10,578 bases of DNA from OFTM10 sp964196195 (GCA_964196195.1 CAXMSE010000084.1:1-10578); one strand, 5' to 3'; counted from the stretch's first letter, positions 1 to 6,604 are shown. Made by a program: numbers and translations. Notes: a model not told the origin generated them from the sequence alone.

Positions 1-239
1 AGGGCCCCTACTACTGCGCCGTGGGCAGCCACAACGTCGCGGGGCGAGAGATAATCGAGGAGCACTGGGACGTCTGCCTCGCTGCAGGTGTGGGGATCAC
101 CGGCATCAATGCCGAAGTGATGCTCGGCCAGTGGGAATTCCCTGATCGCCGACAGGATCATCAAGACCGTACGAATCGCTCACACCCAAGCCGTCGAAGC
201 GATCGGCTGATCAAACCAGTTGCCTGGTCCCACGGTTGA
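1..239 (+). pseudogene. glnII: Type II (eukaryotic-type) glutamine synthetase, internal fragment, truncated
   Basis: The reading frame (codons from position 3) gives GPYYCAVG, then GREI.EEH...CL.AG and GINAEVMLGQWEF. These match the conserved centre of GSII, which makes glutamine from glutamate, ammonia and ATP. In the family this stretch is followed at once by Q(V/I)GP and roughly 200 more residues that complete the active site. Here homology ends at the phenylalanine of QWEF (about position 141), and the frame continues as an unrelated basic tail of about 32 residues to TGA at 237-239. The 5' part lies outside the window. The motif also carries Leu where the family usually has Pro (EVMPGQW). 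The product would lack the C-terminal half and is very unlikely to be active. The break sits in a GAATTC hexamer, so a genuine deletion and a cloning or assembly join are both possible. Recognition of the fragment is secure; its status as a pseudogene is inference. Confidence 0.8.
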
Positions 240-282
240 ACCCGTGCATCTGCGGGGCAGTTGGGTTCTCCTTCGAGAATTG
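142..282. other. Gap between GSII remnant and histidine kinase
   Basis: After the GSII homology ends, another plus frame reads LIADRIIKTVRIAHTQAVEA to a TGA at 208-210. It looks protein-like, and could be the extreme C-terminus of a different gene joined here, but I cannot assign a family. Two small inverted repeats follow: CACGG/CCGTG at 231-246, and TTCTC/GAGAA with a 4-nt loop at 266-279 directly after the kinase stop codon. Neither is followed by a T-run in the direction of the operon, so neither is a convincing intrinsic terminator. Confidence 0.3.
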
Positions 283-1539
283 TCACGGGTCCCCTGGGTC
301 TGACGCAACCTCAGCCGGCAACCGGATGGTGAATGTCGACCCGACACCGACCTCACTCTCCAGCAGTATGTCGCCGCCCATCATCTGGCACAATTGTCTG
401 GTCAGACTGAGGCCCAGTCCGGTGCCACCAAAATCGCGAGTGGTCGACTCGTCGGCTTGGGAGAACTCGTCGAAGACCTTGCCGAGCTTGTCGGGCGGGA
501 TGCCGATGCCGGTATCGGCCACCGCCATCACGACCCACTCACCTGCATCGCTAGCCTCTCGTTGAACAGCCAAGGTGATGGTGCCCGACTCAGTGAATTT
601 GGCGGCATTCGACAGCAGGTTGAACAGGGACTGGCGCACCTTTGTGACATCGGCATGCACCAGTCCCAGGCCATCTTTGGCATCCATCACGAAGTCGTTG
701 TGGTTCTTCTCGAAGAGTGGCTGGGCGGTGGAGGCGACCTCTTCGAGCATCTCGCGCAGGTTGAACGTCTCAAGGAACAACTCCATCCGTCCGGCCTCGA
801 TCTTCGAGAGGTCGAGGATGTCGTTGATGAGCGACAGTAGATGCGTTCCGGCCGCGTTGATCTTGTTGAGGTCGGCCACCATGTCATCGAGACCATCATC
901 TTCGGCATCCTCGGTGAGCATCTCGCTGTAGCCGATGATGGCGTTCATCGGGGTGCGGAGCTCGTGGCTCATGTTGGCCAGGAAAGAGCTCTTGGCGGCA
1001 TTGGCGCGATCAGCGGCCTCGCGCTGAACCCCAAGTTCCCCGAGGGTGATTTCGAGCTCGGATGTCCGGTCGCGTACCGTTTGCTCCAGCTGCTCCTTCG
1101 CCTTCTCCAGCGCCTCGTTTTGTGCGCTGACCTCGGTCAGCAACTGGTCGCGCGACCGCTCGGCCAGCACCTTTCGGGCGCTGTGAATCGCTGGATCATC
1201 GGGTTCGCCTACCCCGAGTTCAGCCAAAAGCCTGATTTCATTGCCATCGGTCTTCCATGAGTCGAAGAACAGATCCAAAAACGCTGGAGTATCGATCGGC
1301 TCACCTGATGTCAGGTTCAGCCCGATGCTGGCCCCTCTGGGGCTCTCACCTACCAGCACCTCCATCGTGCCGGCACCACTCAATCGGAGCATGTGTTGGA
1401 TCAGCTGTGAAACGGCCGTGCTCAAGCGGGTAGCCGTGACATCATCGGCACCAAGTGCAAGTACCACCGACCGGACCTTGGATCGGGCATCGAAGATCGA
1501 GGCAGCCGTTGTGAAGGGGACGGTGCCGAGGGTCGTCAC
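283..1539 (-). CDS. Soluble sensor histidine kinase with degenerate RsbT-like N-terminus
   Basis: I chose the GTG at 1539, which overlaps the upstream stop as GTGA and has GAGG 8 nt before it; this gives 418 residues. Upstream codons in this frame only overlap the previous gene. Residues 185-250 form the HisKA domain with the H-box FLANMSHELRTPMN (phospho-accepting His192). The HATPase domain follows with N-box NLLSNAAKF (about 307-315), G1 DTGIGIP (342-348), F-box FDEFSQAD and G2 GGTGLGL (371-377), so the catalytic core is intact. Residues about 125-180 look like a coiled coil. There is no membrane segment, PAS, GAF or receiver domain. Residues 8-80 resemble the RsbT half of the preceding gene (shared STAVS and spacing), but the N-box Glu and Asn are Gln45 and His49 and the G1 Asp is missing, so this would be a non-catalytic ATPase fold. 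It may dock on the stressosome (inference). No response regulator is encoded nearby. Confidence 0.9.
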   Translation of the reverse strand: MTTLGTVPFTTAASIFDARSKVRSVVLALGADDVTATRLSTAVSQLIQHMLRLSGAGTMEVLVGESPRGASIGLNLTSGEPIDTPAFLDLFFDSWKTDGNEIRLLAELGVGEPDDPAIHSARKVLAERSRDQLLTEVSAQNEALEKAKEQLEQTVRDRTSELEITLGELGVQREAADRANAAKSSFLANMSHELRTPMNAIIGYSEMLTEDAEDDGLDDMVADLNKINAAGTHLLSLINDILDLSKIEAGRMELFLETFNLREMLEEVASTAQPLFEKNHNDFVMDAKDGLGLVHADVTKVRQSLFNLLSNAAKFTESGTITLAVQREASDAGEWVVMAVADTGIGIPPDKLGKVFDEFSQADESTTRDFGGTGLGLSLTRQLCQMMGGDILLESEVGVGSTFTIRLPAEVASDPGDP

Positions 1540-2618
1540 CGGGCAAACCTCATCACTGCACACGATGAGTCGTCGTAGTCCTTGCCGAACCGTTCGACGA
1601 TCGTCTTGGCGGCCAAGTCGGGAGAATCGATAATGGCGGCGGGATAGTCCTTGTCGTCGAAGCGGTCCGTCACGCCGTCGGAGTACATCACCAGGGTTTC
1701 GTGGCCCAATGTTCGGTGCTGGACGATCGGGCGCCGAAACTGTTGCCCGAGCGTTCCTTCGGTCCACGGGATTCGGACCCCCGACGGACCAAGCACGCGG
1801 ATGCGGACATTGCCCACGCTGGCAGTGTCGATCGATCTGTCCCGCGGGTCGGCGACTGCGATGGCTGCGGCCGCTCCATCGCTGCCTCTCAAGGCATCAT
1901 CCAAGGTGTCGATGGTGGCGAGCACGTTGGGCTCTGTGATCGTGGCGATGGCCGTTGCCGCGTTCGTCGCGATTCGGGCAGCGGAGGCGCCATGGCCCAG
2001 TGCATCGAGGACAACGAGCAACGCCTGCGCGCCGATCCAGCGAAGCACCACAAGATCCCCGGAAACCATCTCCCCATGATGGGGACGCACAAATGACCCA
2101 GCAAGCACTTCGGCTGTTTCACTGTCGGCGCGAGCCCCCAAGACCGTCCTGCGGTCTCGAAGAGTTGGGCGCTGGGCTGCCGGCAAGAACGCGCTCGGGT
2201 GCTTGCTCGATGGGCGCCTGGTGCTGTCTCGAAGCCTCAGCCTCGTTTTGACGGTTGTACCGGATCCGGGAGTGGACTCCACGGTGAGTTCATCCATCAG
2301 GCGACGAACTCCGGGAAGGCCGAGACCGAGGGTGCCGGTGGTGCTGTAGTGATCTGTCAGCGCCGCCTCGATGTCGGTGATGCCCGGACCATGATCCCGT
2401 GCTGTGATCTCGATGCCCGGCTCCGCCTCGTTCATGGACTCGATGGTGACCTGTCCGAAATCGGCGTACTTCACTATGTTCCGGGCAATTTCGGAGACCG
2501 CGGTTGAAATGGCACTTACGCGCGTCTGGTCGAACCCGATGCTCGTGGCGATCGTCGCTGCCGTGGTCACTGCATTCGCCACGTTTCGCTCAGATCGGAT
2601 CTGAATCGTCTGCTTCAT
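1536..2618 (-). CDS. rsbT: RsbT-type serine/threonine kinase fused to SpoIIE/RsbX-type phosphatase
   Basis: This 360-residue protein has two parts. Residues 1-130 are a GHKL/anti-sigma-type ATPase of the RsbT kind: N-box SEIARNIVKYA with Glu43 and Asn47, G1 DHGPGI with Asp75, and G2 TTGTLGLGLPG (93-103). After a basic linker (about 131-160), residues 161-360 form a SpoIIE/PP2C phosphatase with metal-ligand motifs SGD (Asp188), LDALGHG (Asp204), YSDGVTDRF (Asp314) and DDSS (349-352). In Bacillus, RsbT phosphorylates RsbR/RsbS and leaves the stressosome to trigger output, and RsbX removes the phosphates. Here the opposing kinase and phosphatase are one chain. The ATG at 2618 lies 29 bp inside the preceding STAS gene, with AGGA 5 nt upstream. 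It ends in a GTGA overlap with the histidine kinase. The domain calls are secure; the substrates are inferred from family and neighbours. Confidence 0.93.
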   Translation of the reverse strand: MKQTIQIRSERNVANAVTTAATIATSIGFDQTRVSAISTAVSEIARNIVKYADFGQVTIESMNEAEPGIEITARDHGPGITDIEAALTDHYSTTGTLGLGLPGVRRLMDELTVESTPGSGTTVKTRLRLRDSTRRPSSKHPSAFLPAAQRPTLRDRRTVLGARADSETAEVLAGSFVRPHHGEMVSGDLVVLRWIGAQALLVVLDALGHGASAARIATNAATAIATITEPNVLATIDTLDDALRGSDGAAAAIAVADPRDRSIDTASVGNVRIRVLGPSGVRIPWTEGTLGQQFRRPIVQHRTLGHETLVMYSDGVTDRFDDKDYPAAIIDSPDLAAKTIVERFGKDYDDSSCAVMRFAR

Positions 2619-3051
2619 CCCATTCCTGATCGTCGATTAGGCGGCGCCCCTTGTTCGGTTCTCTCGCCGTCGGCTCGGACGCACTTCGAATCAGATCGAG
2701 GGCATCGTCGGTGGTGCGGGTCGCCTCGACGTCGGTGACATCAACGTCGAGATCCATCAGTGCGGAGACCACACCGGGCCTGAAACCGCTGAGAATGGGG
2801 CGCGCTCCCAGAAGCTGAGCCATCTTCGCAACTCGACGCAGGGCGGAGAATTCTTGCGGATCCAACATCTCCATCCCCCCGACATCGATGACCAACCCTG
2901 ATGCCCGAGAATCGCGGAGCAGCTCAAGAACGTCGTCCTGTAGCGATTGGATCACCTCTGGGGTCAGATCGACCTGCACCGAAGCGATGACAGAGCCCCG
3001 CGAGACCTGGAGAGGTACTCGTGTACCGCCGGCCGCCGAAGCCACCGTCAC
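2590..3051 (-). CDS. rsbS: RsbS-type single STAS-domain stressosome protein
   Basis: Starting at the GTG that overlaps the upstream stop (GTGA) gives 153 residues; a second GTG two codons further in is possible. Residues 12-122 are one STAS domain. The core aligns without gaps to Bacillus RsbS (as I recall it) from VIDVGGMEMLD through the LGAR and GFRPGV segments. RsbS is the scaffold that co-assembles with RsbR and holds RsbT until it is phosphorylated. The Bacillus phospho-accepting Ser59 (in IDS) aligns here with Pro65 (LDP), so the usual phospho-switch is absent; Ser69 lies four residues on. The chain also carries a C-terminal tail of about 30 residues (124-153) ending in a strongly acidic stretch, not present in the roughly 120-residue Bacillus protein. 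No clear Shine-Dalgarno precedes it, fitting translational coupling to rsbR. An anti-anti-sigma (RsbV-like) role is the alternative, but position next to rsbR and rsbT favours RsbS. Confidence 0.87.
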   Translation of the reverse strand: MTVASAAGGTRVPLQVSRGSVIASVQVDLTPEVIQSLQDDVLELLRDSRASGLVIDVGGMEMLDPQEFSALRRVAKMAQLLGARPILSGFRPGVVSALMDLDVDVTDVEATRTTDDALDLIRSASEPTAREPNKGRRLIDDQEWDEADDSDPI

Positions 3052-3968
3052 GAACCGTTTGAGATCTGGAGGCCCACGCGCTGGAAGGACAACGCCAGCG
3101 CATCTCGCATGGTGGCGGTGGTGCGAACTCCACCTACATCGATGCCGAGGTCCACGATTGTCTGTGCGATCGCAGGGGAAACTCCAGAGATGATCGAGGT
3201 GCATCCCATGAGCTTCGTAGCTTTGGTGATTCGAATCAGGTTGTTCGCCACGGCGGTGTCCACCACGCCTACGCCGCTGATGTCGAGGATGAAGATCTGT
3301 GCTTGAGACTCTGCGATCTTGGCGAGAGTTCCGTTCATGATCTCGCGGGCCCGGTGAGAGTCGATCAGTCCGACGATCGGGAGGAACAGGACCCCGTCCC
3401 AGATCTCGGTGACTGGCGTCGACATCGCGAGCAGAGAGTCCGTCTGTTCTGAGAGGGTCTCTTCGATGATGTTGTTGTAGGTGTCGACCACCACCGCTGT
3501 GTCGAGCGCTACCAACCGCTCGATCGATTCCATCAGGGGTCCGACCTCCGCTTCAGAGACCGCTTCGTTACGGATAAGTGTGGCGATACTTCTCTGGCAT
3601 TGGCTCATGCCCGCGAAGTAGGCGGTCACGGGCAGACCGATTCGGGCGTGTACCTGGCCGACGATTCGCCGGCGCCAGAGGTAGTCGTCGTCCACCACCG
3701 CCTTGAAGAAGTCTCGCCAGTACTCCACCTGCTGCTCTCGCACGTGGGCCAAGACATCTGGGTCGTTGAGCAGCTCCCGGAACCACGGTCCTGCCGATGG
3801 CAGCCAGTCGTAGAACTCTTCCACGATCGGCATCGCCGCATCGCCGACTCGTGTGCCGAAATCGGCGATGCGCTGCTGATCTGCCTCGGTGAAGTTGTAC
3901 AGCTCGATGAGGCCCTCAGCGTGTACGGGATCAGGTGAGAGAAATGCGGGCGTATCGTCGTTCGTCAT
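3048..3968 (-). CDS. rsbR: RsbR-type stressosome sensor: globin domain plus STAS
   Basis: The 306-residue protein has an N-terminal globin-coupled sensor domain (about 20-170) with the signature VGQVHARIGLPVTAYFAGM; His107 is the expected proximal heme ligand. A helical linker leads to a C-terminal STAS domain (about 184-300) opening with STPVTEIWDGVLFLPIVG, typical of RsbR paralogues. The phosphorylation motif VVDT is intact (Thr238, matching Bacillus RsbRA Thr171), and Thr270 in AIAQT probably matches the second site, Thr205. Heme-globin RsbR proteins, such as that of Vibrio vulnificus, sense oxygen or redox state, so an O2/NO or redox input is likely here. The ATG overlaps the upstream stop as ATGA and the stop overlaps the rsbS start as GTGA. 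Among the three STAS proteins of this operon it is the only one keeping canonical phospho-sites. Heme binding is inferred from the motif. Confidence 0.93.
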   Translation of the reverse strand: MTNDDTPAFLSPDPVHAEGLIELYNFTEADQQRIADFGTRVGDAAMPIVEEFYDWLPSAGPWFRELLNDPDVLAHVREQQVEYWRDFFKAVVDDDYLWRRRIVGQVHARIGLPVTAYFAGMSQCQRSIATLIRNEAVSEAEVGPLMESIERLVALDTAVVVDTYNNIIEETLSEQTDSLLAMSTPVTEIWDGVLFLPIVGLIDSHRAREIMNGTLAKIAESQAQIFILDISGVGVVDTAVANNLIRITKATKLMGCTSIISGVSPAIAQTIVDLGIDVGGVRTTATMRDALALSFQRVGLQISNGS

Positions 3969-5902
3969 CGGTTTGAACCTTCCGCGGGGGCGATCGCTGT
4001 TGAGTTCTCGAGGTGGGCTCCTGCTCGTCTCAGGCCGAGCCGCAGGGTCGTCTCAGTTGCCATTTCCGTCGTGTCGTGGCCTGATCCTGTGAGCCGCGTA
4101 GCCAGATCGGCTTGGACTCCCGTCATGATCACCAATACGCCCAGCAACCGGACTGCCCGAAATGCGTTCAACAGCAGGCTCAGCGCTTCGTCATCGTTGT
4201 CGGCATCAGCAGTGGTCCGAAGGCCTGTCATGTCAACGAGTACGACCTGGGCGGCGCGTCGATGGACGCCGTCGACCAGTTCGTCGCTGATGCGGACCAT
4301 CCGCCTACTGTCGAGTTCACCCACAATGGGGAGCAGCACAATGCCGTCGCCCATCGGGATCAGTGGTGTGGTGAGGGCCTCGATCGCGCGATCCTGGCGA
4401 CCGACGAGGCCGACGAGGGAGTCCCGCATTGTAGAGAACGAGTTCGCCAGCTCGGTGATCTCGTCGGACCCTCCACCTTCTATTCCTACCTCGAGATCGC
4501 CAGCCGCTATTGCCGCTGCGGTGGCGGAGAGAGCCCGGATCGGTGTGACGAGTCGGCGGGAATAGAGCACCGCCACGAACACGAACACGGCGCCGGCGAC
4601 GAGGAGCCACAACAACGCCAAGGTGCGGAACTGCCTGATGGCCTCGAAAGCCTCGGATTCATCGATCTCGCTAAGGATGACCCACTCGACATCAGCGATG
4701 TCGAGTGGCCGATACGACGACAGCACCTGTACGTGACGGTAGTCGCGGAACGTGTCGGTGTCGGAGAGGCCTGCCAAGGCCTCCTGGACGCCAGGAGTGT
4801 CGACCGGCTGCAGTCCGATAGCGCTGTCGATGCTGTCGATGGTGGCGATGGTGCCGGTATCGACACCGGCCCGCTCGATCGCCTCCAGGTAGGCGGTCTC
4901 GTCTTCGACGAGGAATCTGGACTCACTGCGAAGACGGGAGTCGGAGCCGACGATGTAGGTCTCTCCGCTGTCGCCGAAGCCATTGGCTCGCCACTCGAAG
5001 TTGGAGGTCATGATCTGGTTGATGCGATCCACCGGCATCTGGAAGGCGACCACTCCGATCAGTTCGCCATCCTCCACGATCGGAGAAGCGATGAACGACG
5101 CGGGCGCACCGAAGGAAGGGGCGTAAGGTCGGAAGTCCTCGAGGGCGGCGTGCGAAGCAATATCGGGGCTGTCGACTCGGATCTCCATGGCCCGGTCGAA
5201 AGCATCGGCCAACCCTGAATCACGATGCGGGCCGGTTTCCAGTGAGGTCGCGAAATCAATCTCTTTGAAGACCGAGTAGACGATGTTCCCGCTCTGGGCC
5301 TCGATGAGGAACACGTCGTAATACCCGAACCCCTGCTGGAAGTTCCGCATCAGTGGATGGTAGAAGCTATGAACCGCGGAGTAGGCGCTGCCGTCGTCTG
5401 CTTCATCTAACCGGTCCTTCTGCCCGGTCGGGTTTGGATTCGTGGCGATGAACTGGTCCTGCAGATCACGCACCCGAGGATCGGAGGGCTCGTATTGTCG
5501 CGAAGTGGCAGCACGAGCTGTCGTCTCTTCCAAGCGCGGGATGAACTCTGACTGGTAGTACCGGCTGAGCCGTGAGTCGACTTGGGCTCGCGTGTCACCA
5601 GATGCCGACTCGAACTCGAAGAAGGCATCGGAGAAGGCCGCCAAGGCGTCGACGACCATGCGGTCCTCCGAAAAGCGGACGACCTGCTCGCGGGTCTGCG
5701 CGAAATAGTCTTCCACGTGCGCTGCTTTGGTCTCCCGTACCGCGGTGAGTTCATCGAAAGCAGCCACTTCGAGTGACCGCGATCCTCCAACGAAGGCGAT
5801 TAGAGCAGTGGCTCCGGCTGCGACCAGCGAGACGGAGAGTACGAGGATCACGAGCTTTGACCGGAGCGATCCGATGCGTAGGAGGGTTCCGACACTCTGC
5901 AC
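3965..5902 (-). CDS. Membrane-anchored dCache-HAMP-STAS sensor (RsbR-like input subunit)
   Basis: A GTG start at 5902 gives 645 residues; an upstream in-phase ATG is closed off by a TAG. Order: short basic cytoplasmic N-terminus, membrane helix 1 (about 17-38), a large extracytoplasmic region (about 40-425) with double-Cache features (helical stretch 45-135, YYDVFLIEAQSGNIVYSVFK near 194-213, SPIVEDGELIGVVAFQMP near 273-290), membrane helix 2 (about 427-447), HAMP (448-500, with the P-I-R and DE.TELA motifs) and a C-terminal STAS domain (about 510-632). The periplasmic part resembles Cache regions of adenylate-cyclase-type receptors, but the output is STAS. The STAS opens like RsbR (TTPLIPMGDGIVLLPIVGELDS) yet has a 5-residue acidic insertion; the positions of RsbR Thr238 and Thr270 align with Asp571 and Arg603. 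It probably brings an extracellular ligand signal to the stressosome encoded downstream (inference). Its stop overlaps the rsbR start. Confidence 0.9.
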   Translation of the reverse strand: MQSVGTLLRIGSLRSKLVILVLSVSLVAAGATALIAFVGGSRSLEVAAFDELTAVRETKAAHVEDYFAQTREQVVRFSEDRMVVDALAAFSDAFFEFESASGDTRAQVDSRLSRYYQSEFIPRLEETTARAATSRQYEPSDPRVRDLQDQFIATNPNPTGQKDRLDEADDGSAYSAVHSFYHPLMRNFQQGFGYYDVFLIEAQSGNIVYSVFKEIDFATSLETGPHRDSGLADAFDRAMEIRVDSPDIASHAALEDFRPYAPSFGAPASFIASPIVEDGELIGVVAFQMPVDRINQIMTSNFEWRANGFGDSGETYIVGSDSRLRSESRFLVEDETAYLEAIERAGVDTGTIATIDSIDSAIGLQPVDTPGVQEALAGLSDTDTFRDYRHVQVLSSYRPLDIADVEWVILSEIDESEAFEAIRQFRTLALLWLLVAGAVFVFVAVLYSRRLVTPIRALSATAAAIAAGDLEVGIEGGGSDEITELANSFSTMRDSLVGLVGRQDRAIEALTTPLIPMGDGIVLLPIVGELDSRRMVRISDELVDGVHRRAAQVVLVDMTGLRTTADADNDDEALSLLLNAFRAVRLLGVLVIMTGVQADLATRLTGSGHDTTEMATETTLRLGLRRAGAHLENSTAIAPAEGSNR

Positions 5903-5925
5903 GGTCCAACTATTGCCGATCCGCG

Positions 5926-5957
5926 GTATCCATGCGACCTTGGCGCAGGATTGTCAA
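5926..5957 (-). promoter_or_regulatory. Candidate promoter of the stressosome operon
   Basis: On the minus strand a perfect TTGACA (5952-5957) lies upstream of the GTG at 5902. The nearest -10-like hexamer is TGGATA (5927-5932) at a long 19-nt spacing, so the promoter is plausible but not strong. A perfect 12-bp palindrome, CTCGCCGGCGAG (5981-5992), sits 23 bp upstream of the -35 and could be an operator. Between the promoter and GTG there is no good Shine-Dalgarno. Confidence 0.35.
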
Positions 5958-6039
5958 CCGGTGGTCGGGTAAGGCGACATCTCGCCGGCGAGGGACAGAA
6001 CCTCCTTCGAGATATTCCTGCGAGTAGGGTCCGGCCCTC

Positions 6040-6202
6040 GGCACTGTTGCGTTGAGCCACAACGTGGCCGGTCATGATCCTCGGGGACCCCAGATCGCCG
6101 TTTGAATGAATATGAACTTCACCACAAGGTGCTGTCCGTGGCCTGGTCCTGGACAGTCATCTCGGTAGGTATCGGGAACGGATCCATCAACGCAACAGTG
6201 CC
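6040..6202. mobile_element. MITE-like element with 16-bp perfect terminal inverted repeats
   Basis: GGCACTGTTGCGTTGA at 6040-6055 recurs exactly as its reverse complement at 6187-6202, pointing inward and bounding 163 bp. The first 11 bases, GGCACTGTTGC, equal the ends of IS26 (IS6 family, whose termini run GGCACTGTTGCAAA). The interior encodes no recognisable transposase. The 8-bp flanks (CGGCCCTC and CGGTTGAG) do not form a target duplication, so it could be an old or rearranged insertion, or an inverted repeat of other origin. An internal CTGTCC/GGACAG pair (6132-6156) could form a small hairpin. Confidence 0.5.
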
Positions 6203-6604
6203 CGGTTGAGTCCGTGTCATCCGCAGCCATGGCAACCACTCGCTAGGTGAAGCCGCACGGCACAACCCCTCGACCTCGACGGTTGCGTCGCATCAGGCGG
6301 CTCGGCCGCGACAGAGGCGAGGCCCTCCACACCACCGGCACTAACGTCGACGGCTGACCGGGGGTTTCGCGCCGCGAAGTCTCCCGGCCCCGCTCCCCGC
6401 CCCCGTCGGGCCGGTAGAAAATCCCATCGGCCCTGGTGACGGGTTCGGGGCAAGTGGTGTTGGGAACGGATTTCGCCGAATGGGGAACGCCTAGAGAGCG
6501 TTCCCCCGAGCCAGTCCGCTGGTTGGCCGTTCGTCTGCGGCCTGGGGGTGCCGAGAACGCGTCGCTGCAGGTCACAGCGTTGGCGGCCGGTACCGTGACC
6601 GGCC
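6203..6604. other. Gene-free stretch with GC-rich hairpins
   Basis: No reading frame here has recognisable protein features; the long frames on both strands are low-complexity Arg/Pro/Gly-rich by-products of GC content. The stretch holds a perfect 9-bp hairpin at 6482-6506 and a 7-bp hairpin (GGCCGGT/ACCGGCC, 6585-6604) that ends exactly at the GTG of the transposase remnant. The 10-mer GGGAACGGAT occurs at 6174-6183 and again at 6462-6471. Confidence 0.5.
6482..6506. repeat. Perfect 9-bp inverted repeat (hairpin)
   Basis: GGGGAACGC (6482-6490) and GCGTTCCCC (6498-6506) pair perfectly around the 7-nt loop CTAGAGA. No T-tract follows on either strand, so an intrinsic terminator is unlikely. 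It may be a protein-binding dyad or part of the decayed mobile element that follows. Confidence 0.55.

Noticed and set aside
1540..1767. N-terminal extension of the histidine kinase to an upstream start
   Set aside because: The added 76 residues lie entirely inside the upstream phosphatase gene, are Arg-rich and junk-like, whereas the GTGA overlap with a GAGG site gives a natural start.
3052..3204. N-terminal extension of the RsbS-type protein
   Set aside because: The added residues overlap the rsbR STAS coding region out of frame and read as His/Arg/Cys-rich shadow; the STAS domain is complete without them.
4112..5218. Long plus-strand open frame (about 368 codons) opposite the Cache-HAMP-STAS gene
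   Set aside because: It lies wholly antisense to a gene with clear domains; its composition is Asp/Gly/Val-rich codon shadow and no motif is recognisable.
6002..6008. AAGGAGG on the minus strand upstream of the operon
   Set aside because: A strong Shine-Dalgarno match, but the nearest ATG is about 20 nt away and opens only 8 codons; no credible leader peptide.
6032..6210. 8-bp target duplication around the inverted-repeat element
   Set aside because: The flanks CGGCCCTC and CGGTTGAG share only the first three bases.
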